Shown: positions 1 through 7,638 of the stretch, in pieces
Layout of the letters: each line of letters begins with the position of its first letter
How positions within the stretch are numbered: the first letter of the stretch is position 1
Assembly (NCBI GenBank): GCA_029861675.1
Contig: JAOTYV010000097.1
Span: 1-14,629, forward strand
Source of the DNA: Alphaproteobacteria bacterium
Lineage (GTDB): Bacteria > Pseudomonadota > Alphaproteobacteria > UBA8366
Direction of reading: 5' to 3'
DNA length: 14,629 nucleotides
Position numbers and translations under genes: made by a program
The notes under the pieces: generated by a model
What the model was told of the DNA's origin: nothing
What the model saw: the letters and a program-made list of their open reading frames with translations, nothing else
The model's database searches: none

Positions 1-813
1 CTTGGCCTTCGCATTCGATTCCAGGGTTTCGGTGTCGCCGACAGCGCCGCGGATTTCGACGCCGGGATAGGCCTCCTCCATGAGCGCTTGGTTGGCGCGG
101 GTCATCACCGTGTCCGCGGCGGCAATCACGAAATTCTCGGCGCCGGCGATGTCCGCTTCAAGCGCAAGCCGGCACGCCTGTGCGCAGTCGCGCGCATCGA
201 CATAGCCCCACAGATTGCGTTTGCGCACCGACGGATCGTCTTGCCAGGCCGCAAAACTCGCGTAGTCGTGCGGCTCCATGACGTTGGAAAAGCGCAGACC
301 GATAAAGGGAATGTCGGGATGCCAGCGGCTGAAATGCCGCGCCATTTCCTCGCCGCAGGCCTTGGCCAGCGCATAGCTGGAATTCGGCCGCGCCGGCAGG
401 TCTTCGTCGAGCGGCGCATACCCCGGCGGCTCGCGATCGAAGGGCAGGCCGAGCAGGGTTTCGCTGGACGCCCAGACGACGCGCTTCATGCCGAGCTTGG
501 CGGCGGCCGAAAACGCGTTGTAGGTGCTGAGCGTGTTGATCGCGAAGGTCGCGCTGTCCGGCCGGCGGCCCTGTCCCGGGACCGCGGCCAGATGAACCAC
601 CGCGTCAGCCCCGTTGTGGATCTTGTTGATCGAATGAAAGGCGTCGATGGTCTCGCCGAAATCGGTCATGTCGGTGTGCACGAAGGGCGCGATGGTGTCG
701 GAAGATGGCGCGATGTCGAGATTGGCGACCACCGTGTAACCGTGCTCGGTCAGGTCGCGCACCGTCGCGCGCCCGACCTTGCCGCTGCCGCCGGTGATGA
801 TGATCCGTTTCAT
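1..813 (-). CDS. NAD(P)-dependent epimerase/dehydratase, extended SDR family (3' end cut by window)
   Basis: This is a Rossmann-fold oxidoreductase or epimerase acting on an unidentified, probably sugar-like, substrate. The frame is open through all 271 visible codons with no stop, so the C-terminus lies beyond position 1; by comparison with the family perhaps 20-50 residues are missing. The N-terminus MKRIIITGGSGKVG holds the GGxGxxG dinucleotide-binding motif. VVHLAAVPG follows at about residue 72, WASSE at about 114 supplies the active-site Ser region, and SYALAK near 146-151 gives the YxxxK catalytic pair. The family also resembles uronate dehydrogenases, but nothing here fixes the substrate. 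The start at 813 is chosen because it gives the canonical N-terminus and lies 2 nt after the stop of the AMP ligase, so translation is probably coupled. Its own ribosome binding site is weak (GGCGGCGG). Confidence 0.88.
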   Translation of the reverse strand, partial: MKRIIITGGSGKVGRATVRDLTEHGYTVVANLDIAPSSDTIAPFVHTDMTDFGETIDAFHSINKIHNGADAVVHLAAVPGQGRRPDSATFAINTLSTYNAFSAAAKLGMKRVVWASSETLLGLPFDREPPGYAPLDEDLPARPNSSYALAKACGEEMARHFSRWHPDIPFIGLRFSNVMEPHDYASFAAWQDDPSVRKRNLWGYVDARDCAQACRLALEADIAGAENFVIAAADTVMTRANQALMEEAYPGVEIRGAVGDTETLESNAKAK

Positions 814-815
814 GC

Positions 816-2777
816 TCACGCCGCCGCCTGGACCGGCGCGGATTCGGGCACGTTGTCGATCTGAATTTCCGCCTCGATGACACCGGTGCGCCCGTCTTCA
901 AAGGTGACCTGCGTCTCGATATGGCATTGATCCACGCCGGAATAGAGTGCGTCGATCAGCACGCCGTATTTTTCCGCGACGATACGGCGGCGCACCTTGC
1001 GGGTGCGGGTGAGTTCGCCGTCATCCGCGTCGAGTTCCTTGTGCAGGATCAGGAAACGACGGATCTGCGTGCCGGCGAGCCGCGGTTCCTGCGCAAGATC
1101 GGCGTTGACCTCCTCGACTTTCTCCAGAATCAGCCGGCGGACCGCCTCATGGGTGGCGAGCTCCTGGTAACTCGCATAGGGGATCCCGTGACGCTCGGCC
1201 CAATCGCCGACCGCGTCATGATCGATGTTGATGAACGCGGCGACGAAATCGCGGCCGTCGCCGAATGCCACCGCCTCCGTGATTTGCGGGAAGAATTTCA
1301 GCTTGTTTTCGATGAATTTCGGCGCGAACAAATCGCCGCTGGTCAGCTTCCCAACATCCTTGGCACGGTCGATGATCGTCAAATGGCCGTCGTCGTCGAC
1401 GAAACCGGCGTCGCCTGTGTGGACCCAGCCATCCGGCGTTTTCGTCTCGGCGGTCGCTTCCGGGTTTTTATAATATTCCTGGAACACGCCCGGGCTGCGG
1501 AACAGCACCTCGCCGTTGTCGGCGATCTTGATTTCGACATCGGGCGCCGGACGGCCGACCGAATCATCCTTGATCTCGGCATCCGGTTGCATGGTGACGA
1601 ACACGCTGGCTTCCGTCATACCGTAGAGTTGCTTCAGGTTAAGCCCAATGCTGCGGTAAAAGTTGAAGATGTCGGGCCCGATCGCCTCGCCGGCGGTGTA
1701 GGCCAGCCGCACCCGGCTCATGCCGAGGCTGTTGCGCAGCGGGCCGTAAATCAGCAGATCGCCGATCCCGTAGAGCAGCCGGTCGGTGAAGGATACCGGG
1801 GCCTTTTCGAGAATCCTGGCGCCGACGCGCTGCGCCAACCCCATGAAATAATGAAACGCCTTGCGCTTCAGCCAGCCCGCATCCTCCATCCGGATCATCA
1901 CGGTGGTGATCAGATTTTCGTAGATTCTGGGCGGCGCAAAGAAGTAGCTCGGCCCGAGTTCCCAGACATCGTTCAGGACCGTGTCGCTGGATTCCGGGCA
2001 GGCGACACACAGGCCGGCGGTATAGGACTGGCCGAAGGAAAATATATGATCGCCGACCCAGGCCATCGGCAGATACGCGAGCGCTTCGTCGGTCTCATCG
2101 AGCCGGTCGACCCGGCCCGCGTTCAGCGCGGTCGCCATGATGTTGCGGTGGGTCAGCACCACGCCCTTCGGCTGGCCCGTCGTGCCGGAGGTATAGAGCA
2201 TTACCGAAACGTCGGTGCCGGCGCTGGCCGCAACCGCGGTGTCATAAAAATCCGGATTATCGCTGTCGTAGGCGCGGCCCTGCTCGACCACGGACTCATA
2301 GGCGCAGACGAAATCCTGCGGGTAGTGTCGCAGGCCCCGCGCGTCGTCATAGATCACCACCTTCAATGTCGGGCAGCGGTCCTTGATCTCGAGCAGTTTG
2401 TCGACCTGTTCCTGATCTTCGACCACCGCGAAGCGGGCTTCGGCGTGTTCGAGCACGAATTGCAGTTCGTCGGCCACCGCATCCTGATACATCGGCACCG
2501 GTATCGCGCCGAGCGCCTGTGCCGCCACGATCGACCAGTAAAGCCGCGGGCGGTTGTCGCCGATGATCGCCACCTTGTCGCCGCGGCCGCAGCCCCGCGC
2601 GGCGAGACCGCAGGCGATTGCGCGCACTTCCGTTGCGACTTCGGCCCAGCTCCAGCTTTGCCAGATGCCGTAGTCTTTTTCGCGCATCGCCGGACGGCCC
2701 GCGAACCGCTCCGCATTGTGGATAAGCAGTTTCGGGAAGGTGTCGTACTTCGTGATGTCGAGTGCGGTCTCGGCCAT
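816..2777 (-). CDS. Long-chain acyl-CoA synthetase-like AMP-dependent ligase
   Basis: This 653-residue ANL-superfamily enzyme would activate a carboxylic acid with ATP to an acyl-adenylate and then to a CoA thioester. Visible motifs are the phosphate-binding loop YTSGTTGQPKG (about 195-205), YTAGEAI (about 360), the adenine-binding YGMTEAS (385-391), TGDAG (454-458), the hinge region IIDRAKD (468-474) and a C-terminal TRKVRR whose Lys (about 594) is in the place of the catalytic lysine. Length and the IIDRAKDVGKL...IEN block fit the long-chain fatty-acid CoA ligase (FAA1/FadD15-like) branch rather than short acetate-type ligases. Related ligases are often found near branched-chain amino-acid-type ABC transporters, but none is in view. 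The start at 2777 is preceded by AGGATCGC. It is the first gene of a two-gene minus-strand unit with the SDR gene and is divergent from the flavoenzyme pair. Chain length of the substrate is unknown. Confidence 0.93.
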   Translation of the reverse strand: MAETALDITKYDTFPKLLIHNAERFAGRPAMREKDYGIWQSWSWAEVATEVRAIACGLAARGCGRGDKVAIIGDNRPRLYWSIVAAQALGAIPVPMYQDAVADELQFVLEHAEARFAVVEDQEQVDKLLEIKDRCPTLKVVIYDDARGLRHYPQDFVCAYESVVEQGRAYDSDNPDFYDTAVAASAGTDVSVMLYTSGTTGQPKGVVLTHRNIMATALNAGRVDRLDETDEALAYLPMAWVGDHIFSFGQSYTAGLCVACPESSDTVLNDVWELGPSYFFAPPRIYENLITTVMIRMEDAGWLKRKAFHYFMGLAQRVGARILEKAPVSFTDRLLYGIGDLLIYGPLRNSLGMSRVRLAYTAGEAIGPDIFNFYRSIGLNLKQLYGMTEASVFVTMQPDAEIKDDSVGRPAPDVEIKIADNGEVLFRSPGVFQEYYKNPEATAETKTPDGWVHTGDAGFVDDDGHLTIIDRAKDVGKLTSGDLFAPKFIENKLKFFPQITEAVAFGDGRDFVAAFINIDHDAVGDWAERHGIPYASYQELATHEAVRRLILEKVEEVNADLAQEPRLAGTQIRRFLILHKELDADDGELTRTRKVRRRIVAEKYGVLIDALYSGVDQCHIETQVTFEDGRTGVIEAEIQIDNVPESAPVQAAA

Positions 2778-2937
2778 GCTGCGATCCTACTAAAATGTCA
2801 TCCGTCCCGCTCGCGCGGGCGTGCCGTTATTGATGCGGAAAACGGGACGCACGGCAAGGGCGGATCGGCCGCGTTGCGTACCGCGGCTTTGCCTCCAGGG
2901 CGGGAAATCCGCTAAACACGATGGAGGGAACGAACAA

Positions 2938-3006
2938 GTGATCAGGGACGGAACCGTGGAAACGATTCTTGAGACAGCGCGGCTGACCATGGATGACGGC
3001 GGTTGA
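2938..3006 (+). CDS. Possible 22-codon leader ORF or truncated gene remnant upstream of the ene-reductase
   Basis: A GTG codon at 2938 lies 9 nt after a strong GGAGGG (2923-2928), the best ribosome binding site in this divergent intergenic region. It opens a 22-codon frame (MIRDGTVETILETARLTMDD then GG) whose TGA at 3004-3006 ends 5 nt before the ATG of the ene-reductase. That layout would allow translational coupling. The residues ETARLTMDDGG faintly resemble the N-terminus of enoyl-CoA hydratases, so a deletion remnant of such a gene is an alternative to a functional leader peptide. No attenuator or regulatory codon run is seen. The reading is tentative because the frame is very short. Confidence 0.25.
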   Translation: MIRDGTVETILETARLTMDDGG

Positions 3007-3011
3007 GCACA

Positions 3012-4163
3012 ATGACCGAAACCAGCGCCCTGTTTTCGCCGCTCATGCTGGGCGGGCTCGGACTCGCGAACCGCATCGTCGCGTCGCCGATGTGCCAGTA
3101 CAGCGCCGAAGAGGGCTGCGCCACCGACTGGCATCTGATGCATCTGGGCCAGCTCGCGGTGTCCGGCGCGGGGCTTGTGATGACCGAATCGGCGCATGTG
3201 ACGCCGCAGGGACGGATTACACATTCTTGTCTGGGTCTGTATTCGGATGACAATGAGGCGGCGCTCGCCCGGGTCGTGGAGTTTTGCCGCCGCCATAGCC
3301 CCGCCAAGCTCGGTATTCAGCTTTCCCACGCCGGCCGCAAGGGCTCGACGCGGCTTCCGGCAGAAGGACGCAACCGGCCGCTTACCGATGCGGAGGGCGC
3401 TTGGCCGACGGTCGGCGCATCGGGGATCGCGCGCGCCGACGGTTGGCCCGACCCGGCGCCGCTCGATGCTCCGGGCATCGAGGCGATTTGCGCCGCGCAC
3501 GCCGACGCGGCGCGGCGGGCGGCGCACATCGGTTTCGACCTGCTGGAACTGGTGATGGCGCACGGCTACCTGCTGCATGAATTCCTGTCGCCGCTGACCA
3601 ATCGCCGGGACGATGCCTATGGCGGGGATGCGATCCGGCGGGCGCGGTTCCCGCTCGACGTGTTCGACGCGGTGCGGGACGCCTGGCCGGCGGACCGTCC
3701 GCTCGGCGTGCGGCTGTCCGCAACCGATTACGCGGACGGCGGCTGGTCGCTCGGCGATACGGTTGCGCTGGCGGTCGAGCTCGAACGGCGGGGCTGCGAT
3801 TATGTCGCGGTTTCCTCCGGCGGGTTGCTGTTCGATCAGCGCGTGCCGACCGGCGAAGGCCATCAGGTCGACTTCGCGGCGACCGTGCGCCGGGAAGCGG
3901 ATATCCCGGTGATGGCAATGGGCATGATCGCCGATCCCCATCACGCCGAGGCGATCATTCGGGAAGGTGCGGCCGACGCGGTTGCGCTGGCGCGGACCCT
4001 CCTGGTCGATCCGCGCTGGCCCTGGCACGCGGCGCAGATCCTGGGGGCGGCGGTGGACTTCCCGCCGCAATATCTGCGCGGTTACAAATCCGCCTGGCAT
4101 CGGACGCAGCGCGCGGCGGATGGTCAAGGAAGCAGCAAACCGCCTAAACTGACGCCGGATTAG
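3012..4163 (+). CDS. NADH:flavin oxidoreductase, Old Yellow Enzyme family (YqjM/XenA type)
   Basis: This is a 383-residue FMN TIM-barrel ene-reductase, expected to reduce activated C=C bonds of enones or similar substrates with NAD(P)H. Class motifs present are SPMCQYS (25-31) with the thermophilic-like-class active-site Cys28, QLSHAGRK (103-110), HGYLLHEFLSPL (184-195), DAYGG (201-205), GVRLSATDY (232-240), VSSGG (267-271) and MAMGMI (301-306). The residue pair that normally binds the substrate oxygen is HxxH (His164/His167 in YqjM), but here it reads VMAH, with Val181 replacing the first His while His184 is kept. The ATG at 3012 is preferred over an in-frame TTG at 3003 because a GGCGG sits about 9 nt upstream of the ATG. 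The LLM oxidoreductase follows after 29 nt, so the two are probably co-transcribed. The C-terminal 20 residues are polar and probably disordered. Confidence 0.92.
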   Translation: MTETSALFSPLMLGGLGLANRIVASPMCQYSAEEGCATDWHLMHLGQLAVSGAGLVMTESAHVTPQGRITHSCLGLYSDDNEAALARVVEFCRRHSPAKLGIQLSHAGRKGSTRLPAEGRNRPLTDAEGAWPTVGASGIARADGWPDPAPLDAPGIEAICAAHADAARRAAHIGFDLLELVMAHGYLLHEFLSPLTNRRDDAYGGDAIRRARFPLDVFDAVRDAWPADRPLGVRLSATDYADGGWSLGDTVALAVELERRGCDYVAVSSGGLLFDQRVPTGEGHQVDFAATVRREADIPVMAMGMIADPHHAEAIIREGAADAVALARTLLVDPRWPWHAAQILGAAVDFPPQYLRGYKSAWHRTQRAADGQGSSKPPKLTPD

Positions 4164-4192
4164 AAAACAAAAACAGACGCAGGGAGAGCCGG

Positions 4193-5209
4193 ATGCAGTT
4201 CGGGATCATGATGCGCGGGCAGTTTCCCGAAGACGACAACGTCGCCGCCCGTTTCGAGGAAATGCTCGAGCAGGCGCGGCTGGTGGAGCGGCTGGGCTAC
4301 GATTCGATCACCAAGGGCGCGCATTACAGCACCCATCCGCTGCAGGATCTGGCGCAGGTGCCCTTCCTCGCGCGGATCGCCGCCGAGGCGCCGAACCTTC
4401 GCCTCAACACCGGCGTCCTGCTGCTGCCGCTGCACAAGCCGCTCGATGTGGCCGAACAGCTCGGCACGCTCGACATCATGACCAACGGCAAGCTGATCTT
4501 CGGCTGCGGCGTCGGCTACCGCGACGTGGAGTTCGAGGCGTTCGGCACGTCGAAGGCTGCGCGCGGGCGCCGCTTCGAGGAAAATCTCAAGGCCATCATC
4601 CGCCTGTGGACGGAAAGAACCGTCACCCTGAAGGGCTCGCATTTCAATCTCGTGGATGCGGGGTGCTCGGCGAAACCGGTGCAGAAACCGCACCCGCCGA
4701 TCTGGATCGGCGGCAGCGCCGATGTGGTGATCCGGCGCGCGGCGCGCATGGGCTCCTGCTGGTATATCGGCCCGAACGACCGGCTCGACGCGGTCGCCGA
4801 TCAGGTGGAAACCTATAAGCGCGCGCTCGACGAGGCCGGCAAACCGTTCCCCGACGAATTCCCGTTCCGCCGCGAGGTGTTCGTGGCGCCGACCCGCGAG
4901 GAGGCGTATCGCGTTGCCAAGGAACCGATCATGACAAAATATCGGGCCTATCACGCCTGGGGGCTCGGCCGCTCGCGCCCCGACGCGGAAGACGAGCTCG
5001 GCCAGCCCTTCGAGGATCTGCTCAAGGACCGGTTCTTCATCGGCTCGCCCGACGATGTGGCGGAGCAGATGATCAAGTTCCACAAGCGGGTCGGCATGAA
5101 TCACGTGGTCATGAGCATGCATTGGCCGGGGCTCGACGTCGCCCGCTCGATCGAGTCGATGCAGCTCGTCGCCGAGGAAGTCTTTCCCCGCGTGTGTCAG
5201 GTAATTTGA
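4193..5209 (+). CDS. LLM-class flavin-dependent oxidoreductase (luciferase-like)
   Basis: This 338-residue protein belongs to the bacterial luciferase-like TIM-barrel family. Members use reduced FMN or F420 for monooxygenation or hydride transfer. Diagnostic stretches are MQFGIMMRGQFP at the N-terminus, TGVLLLPLHKPL (about 78-89), EQLGTLDIMTNGKLIFGCGVG (about 93-113) and the PHPPIWIGG block (about 166-174). GSPDDVAEQM (about 284-293) is the usual C-terminal family signature. GGGAGA about 6 nt before the ATG serves as ribosome binding site. It lies directly downstream of the Old Yellow Enzyme gene on the same strand. Two flavin oxidoreductases in one unit suggest sequential steps in breakdown of one substrate, but the substrate and the FMN/F420 choice cannot be read here. 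Confidence 0.92.
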   Translation: MQFGIMMRGQFPEDDNVAARFEEMLEQARLVERLGYDSITKGAHYSTHPLQDLAQVPFLARIAAEAPNLRLNTGVLLLPLHKPLDVAEQLGTLDIMTNGKLIFGCGVGYRDVEFEAFGTSKAARGRRFEENLKAIIRLWTERTVTLKGSHFNLVDAGCSAKPVQKPHPPIWIGGSADVVIRRAARMGSCWYIGPNDRLDAVADQVETYKRALDEAGKPFPDEFPFRREVFVAPTREEAYRVAKEPIMTKYRAYHAWGLGRSRPDAEDELGQPFEDLLKDRFFIGSPDDVAEQMIKFHKRVGMNHVVMSMHWPGLDVARSIESMQLVAEEVFPRVCQVI

Positions 5210-5275
5210 GCGGGGCTGTTTGCTTTTCCGAGTGTGTACCGAACGCTGCTGAGAGCTCGGTCAAAAGCCGAACAC

Positions 5276-5321
5276 CCCCCACCTAAATCCTCCCCCTTAC
5301 GGGGGAGGATTTAGGTGGGGG
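5276..5321. repeat. Perfect 21-bp palindrome with TTAC loop between convergent genes (REP-like element or bidirectional terminator)
   Basis: Left arm 5276-5296 and right arm 5301-5321 are exact reverse complements around the 4-nt loop TTAC. The arm has a CCCCC outer end, an A/T-containing core (ACCTAAATCC) and an inner CCCCC. Pairing can continue 2 bp further if one C is bulged. No T-run follows on either side, so it is not a classic intrinsic terminator. It lies between the converging LLM and GFA genes, where either a terminator or an interspersed palindromic repeat would be expected. Arms of this composition are common as dispersed intergenic repeats in alphaproteobacteria. One reading frame across it translates as PHLNPPP, familiar from spurious gene predictions over such repeats. 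Confidence 0.85.
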
Positions 5322-5388
5322 TGACACTGCGCGACGCGGCGGCCAGTGCCGACATCCGACATACAAGTATCGAATCCGGCGCAAACCC

Positions 5389-5802
5389 TTAGAACGGTTG
5401 TTTCTCGAACGCCTTCACGCCGTCGGGAATCGTCACCCAGGGTTGCTTGCTGTCGGTCCACAAATGCACCGTCGGGTTCAGGCCGCTGGTGTCGTCCAGC
5501 GTGCCGGCCTTGATCGATACCATGCCCTTGCGCGCTTCGAGTTCGTGATAGAGGCGGCTTCCGCATTCCGGGCAAAAGACGCCGGTTTTCGACCGGCCCG
5601 CATCGGTGCGCGCGGTAAATTTCTTCACGGTGCCCTGCACAAGGCGGAAGTCCGCTTCGTCGACGACCATGGTCATGCCGAAGGCGCTGCCCGATTGCTT
5701 CTGGCAATCGCTGCAGTGGCAGGCGAGGAGCTGCTTCGCCGCGCCGGTCACCTCATAGCGGATGGCGCCGCACTGGCACCCGCCGGTAAGTATCTCTGCC
5801 AT
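5389..5802 (-). CDS. GFA/CENP-V-domain zinc protein (glutathione-dependent formaldehyde-activating enzyme family)
   Basis: This 137-residue small zinc-binding protein has the full set of family cysteines: GCQCG (Cys9, Cys11), CHCSDC (Cys28, Cys30, Cys33) and CPECG (Cys77, Cys80). The founding member helps form S-hydroxymethylglutathione from formaldehyde and glutathione. Most small paralogues like this one have no proven reaction, so the formaldehyde role is not claimed. The frame stays open into the upstream lactonase gene, but the ATG at 5802 is chosen because AGGAGGG stands 8 nt before it and the family always begins just before the first CxC. It is the last gene of the dehydratase-lactonase-lactonase operon, 28 nt after the previous stop. 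Confidence 0.9.
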   Translation of the reverse strand: MAEILTGGCQCGAIRYEVTGAAKQLLACHCSDCQKQSGSAFGMTMVVDEADFRLVQGTVKKFTARTDAGRSKTGVFCPECGSRLYHELEARKGMVSIKAGTLDDTSGLNPTVHLWTDSKQPWVTIPDGVKAFEKQPF

Positions 5803-5830
5803 GAAATCTGCCCTCCTGTTCCAATCCTGT

Positions 5831-6706
5831 TTATCCGGCGAAGAACGGCTCGGCGATGCCCTGCGCGCCGGTGCCGTGAATGGCGAGCAGCGCGCCCGCC
5901 AGCGGCTGGTCCGCGGCCTCGTCCGGCTGCACGAACTGCAGCGCCGAAGTGACGTAGAGCACGTCGAGGTTGGGTCCGCCGAAGCTGCACATCGTCGGAT
6001 ATTTGACCGGCAGCCGGACCGTGTCGACGATCGCGCCCGCGGGGTCGTATTTGGCGATCTGCCAGTCGCCGATATGGGCGCACCAGTAATAGCCGTCGGC
6101 ATCCACCGTGGCGCCGTCGATGCGGCCGGGAATGTCCACGGTCGAGGTGAAGACGCGCTTGTTGCTGATCGCGCCGGTGTCGATGTCGAAGTCGAAATTG
6201 TAGCACTCGCGGCCGCGGGAATCGGAATAGAACATGGTCTTGTTGTCCGGGCTCCAGGCGATGCCGTTCGAAACCGTGACGCCGCTGTCCATCTTGTGGC
6301 AGGTCAGGTCCGGGTCGAGCCGGTACAGCGAGCCGCCGCCGGGGCCGCCATCGTCCAGGCTGCCGCACCAGTAACGGCCGCGCCGGTCGCATTTGCCGTC
6401 GTTCAGCCGGTTGTCCGCCAGGTCCGGCTCCGGATCGTGGATCAACTCGGTCGCGCCGGTCTCCAGATCAACGAAGTGGAAGCCGGATTTCAACCCGGCC
6501 ACCGCGCCGCCCTTTTCGCGAAACACGAAGGAGCCGAGCAGGTCGGGCATCGCCCATTCATCGATCGCGCCGGTCTTCGAATCGCAGCGCTGAATGCGCG
6601 GCTTGCCCTTGCTGTCCGCCCAGTAGATCGCCTGCTCGCGCGGATTCCAGATGACCCCTTCGCCCAGCGTGTTGCCGACATCGGCGACGGTCTCGATTTC
6701 CGGCAT
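5831..6706 (-). CDS. SMP-30/gluconolactonase/regucalcin-like lactonase, copy 2
   Basis: This 291-residue six-bladed beta-propeller lactonase is expected to hydrolyse a sugar lactone to its aldonic acid using a divalent metal. Metal-site signatures are visible: LGEGVIW (Glu16), RLNDGKCD (Asn102), SNGIAWSPD (Asn147) and RIDGATVDADG (Asp197). The first, third and fourth match the Glu/Asn/Asp ligands of regucalcin-family enzymes. AAGGAGAG lies 9 nt before the ATG. It follows a clear paralogue after 22 nt, and the C-termini (HGTGAQGIAEP then F/Y, FAG) are almost identical at protein and DNA level. This indicates tandem duplication, perhaps with local gene conversion. The neighbouring sugar-acid dehydratase supports a lactone-to-aldonate role. 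No signal peptide is seen, so it should be cytoplasmic. Confidence 0.92.
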   Translation of the reverse strand: MPEIETVADVGNTLGEGVIWNPREQAIYWADSKGKPRIQRCDSKTGAIDEWAMPDLLGSFVFREKGGAVAGLKSGFHFVDLETGATELIHDPEPDLADNRLNDGKCDRRGRYWCGSLDDGGPGGGSLYRLDPDLTCHKMDSGVTVSNGIAWSPDNKTMFYSDSRGRECYNFDFDIDTGAISNKRVFTSTVDIPGRIDGATVDADGYYWCAHIGDWQIAKYDPAGAIVDTVRLPVKYPTMCSFGGPNLDVLYVTSALQFVQPDEAADQPLAGALLAIHGTGAQGIAEPFFAG

Positions 6707-6728
6707 GAGATTGTTCTCTCCTTAATAT

Positions 6729-7634
6729 TTATCCGGCGAAATACGGTTCGGCGATGCCTTGCGCGCCGGTGCCGTGCACCGCGAACAGCGCGCCGGCCAG
6801 CGGCTGCGCTTCCGCCTCGCCGGGTTCCAGGAACCGCGTCGCCGAGGTGACGTACAGCACGTCCAGGTCCTTGCCGCCGAAGGTGCACATGGTCGGCTGG
6901 CGCACCGGCAGGCGGATGCGGCCCACCTGCGTGCCGTCGGGTGCGTACTTGCCGATGCACCAGTCATGTACCTCGGCGCACCAGTAGAACCCGTCCGCAT
7001 CCACCGTCGCGCCGTCGATGCGGAACGGCTTGTCGGTGGTGTCGACGAAGATGCGCCGGTTCGACAGGGTGCCCGCCGCGAAATCGAAATCATAGGCGTA
7101 AAGCGCTTCCGACCGGGTGTCGGAAAAATACATGACCGTGTTGTCCGGGCTCCAGGCGATGCCGTTGGAGCAGATGATGTCGGTGTCGTGTTTGCTGCAC
7201 GTGCCGTCCGGGTCGAGCCGGTAGAGCGACGCGGTCGGCTTGGCGAGGCCTGCATCCATCGAGCCGCACCAGAAGCGCCCGGCGCGGTCGCACTTGCCGT
7301 CGTTCAACCGGTTGCCGTCGAGGTCCGGTTCCGGGTCGACGATATAGCGAATGTCGAGCGCGTCCAGATCGTCGATATACGCGAAACCCGATTTCATCGC
7401 CGCGCAGATGCCGCCCCGTTCGCGGAAGACGATGCAGCCGACTTCCTCGGGCATGTCCCAGACACGGTGCTCTCCGCTCGCCGGATCATGGCGTTGGATG
7501 TTGGATTTCAGATTGTCGCACCAGTAGACCGCTTGCTCTTCCGGGTGCCAGATCACGCCTTCGCCGAGAATGTCCCTGGCCTCGACGACCACCTCGATAT
7601 CGACTTCCAGATCTGTCGTCGTGTTTGTCGCCAT
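6729..7634 (-). CDS. SMP-30/gluconolactonase/regucalcin-like lactonase, copy 1
   Basis: This 301-residue paralogue of the following gene has the same beta-propeller motifs: LGEGVIW (Glu25), RLNDGKCD (Asn111), SNGIAWSPD (Asn157) and RIDGATVDADG (Asp207). All metal ligands are present, so it should be an active lactonase. The open frame extends upstream to about 7706, but the ATG at 7634 is chosen because GGAGG lies about 9 nt before it and the extension would overlap the C-terminal codons of the dehydratase gene. It begins 4 nt after the dehydratase stop, so the two are translationally linked. Compared with copy 2 it has about 10 extra N-terminal residues and differs in loops, such as DAGLAKP against DDGGPGG after the WCGS motif. 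The two may prefer different lactones. Confidence 0.92.
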   Translation of the reverse strand: MATNTTTDLEVDIEVVVEARDILGEGVIWHPEEQAVYWCDNLKSNIQRHDPASGEHRVWDMPEEVGCIVFRERGGICAAMKSGFAYIDDLDALDIRYIVDPEPDLDGNRLNDGKCDRAGRFWCGSMDAGLAKPTASLYRLDPDGTCSKHDTDIICSNGIAWSPDNTVMYFSDTRSEALYAYDFDFAAGTLSNRRIFVDTTDKPFRIDGATVDADGFYWCAEVHDWCIGKYAPDGTQVGRIRLPVRQPTMCTFGGKDLDVLYVTSATRFLEPGEAEAQPLAGALFAVHGTGAQGIAEPYFAG

Positions 7635-7638
7635 CGCC

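Noticed and set aside
2806..2819. CCCGC-TCGC-GCGGG hairpin in the 5' region of the AMP ligase
   Set aside because: A 5-bp GC stem is expected by chance in DNA this rich in GC, and there is no further support.
921..2915. 664-codon open frame on the plus strand opposite the AMP ligase
   Set aside because: Antisense to a gene with unmistakable family motifs. The product is an Arg/His/Asp-rich sequence with no recognisable domain, as expected for a GC-rich shadow frame.
2889..2918. TTGCCT-N18-TAAACA as a promoter for the ene-reductase operon
   Set aside because: The -10 matches consensus at only three positions, and the predicted start would fall almost on the leader ribosome binding site. Too weak to call.
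2790..4127. 445-codon minus-strand frame opposite the ene-reductase
   Set aside because: Antisense to a clear Old Yellow Enzyme gene; Arg/Pro-rich product without domain features.
5297..5707. Minus-strand frame ending in PHLNPPP across the palindrome
   Set aside because: It is out of frame with the GFA gene and its tail is simply the translated palindrome, a common source of false small proteins.
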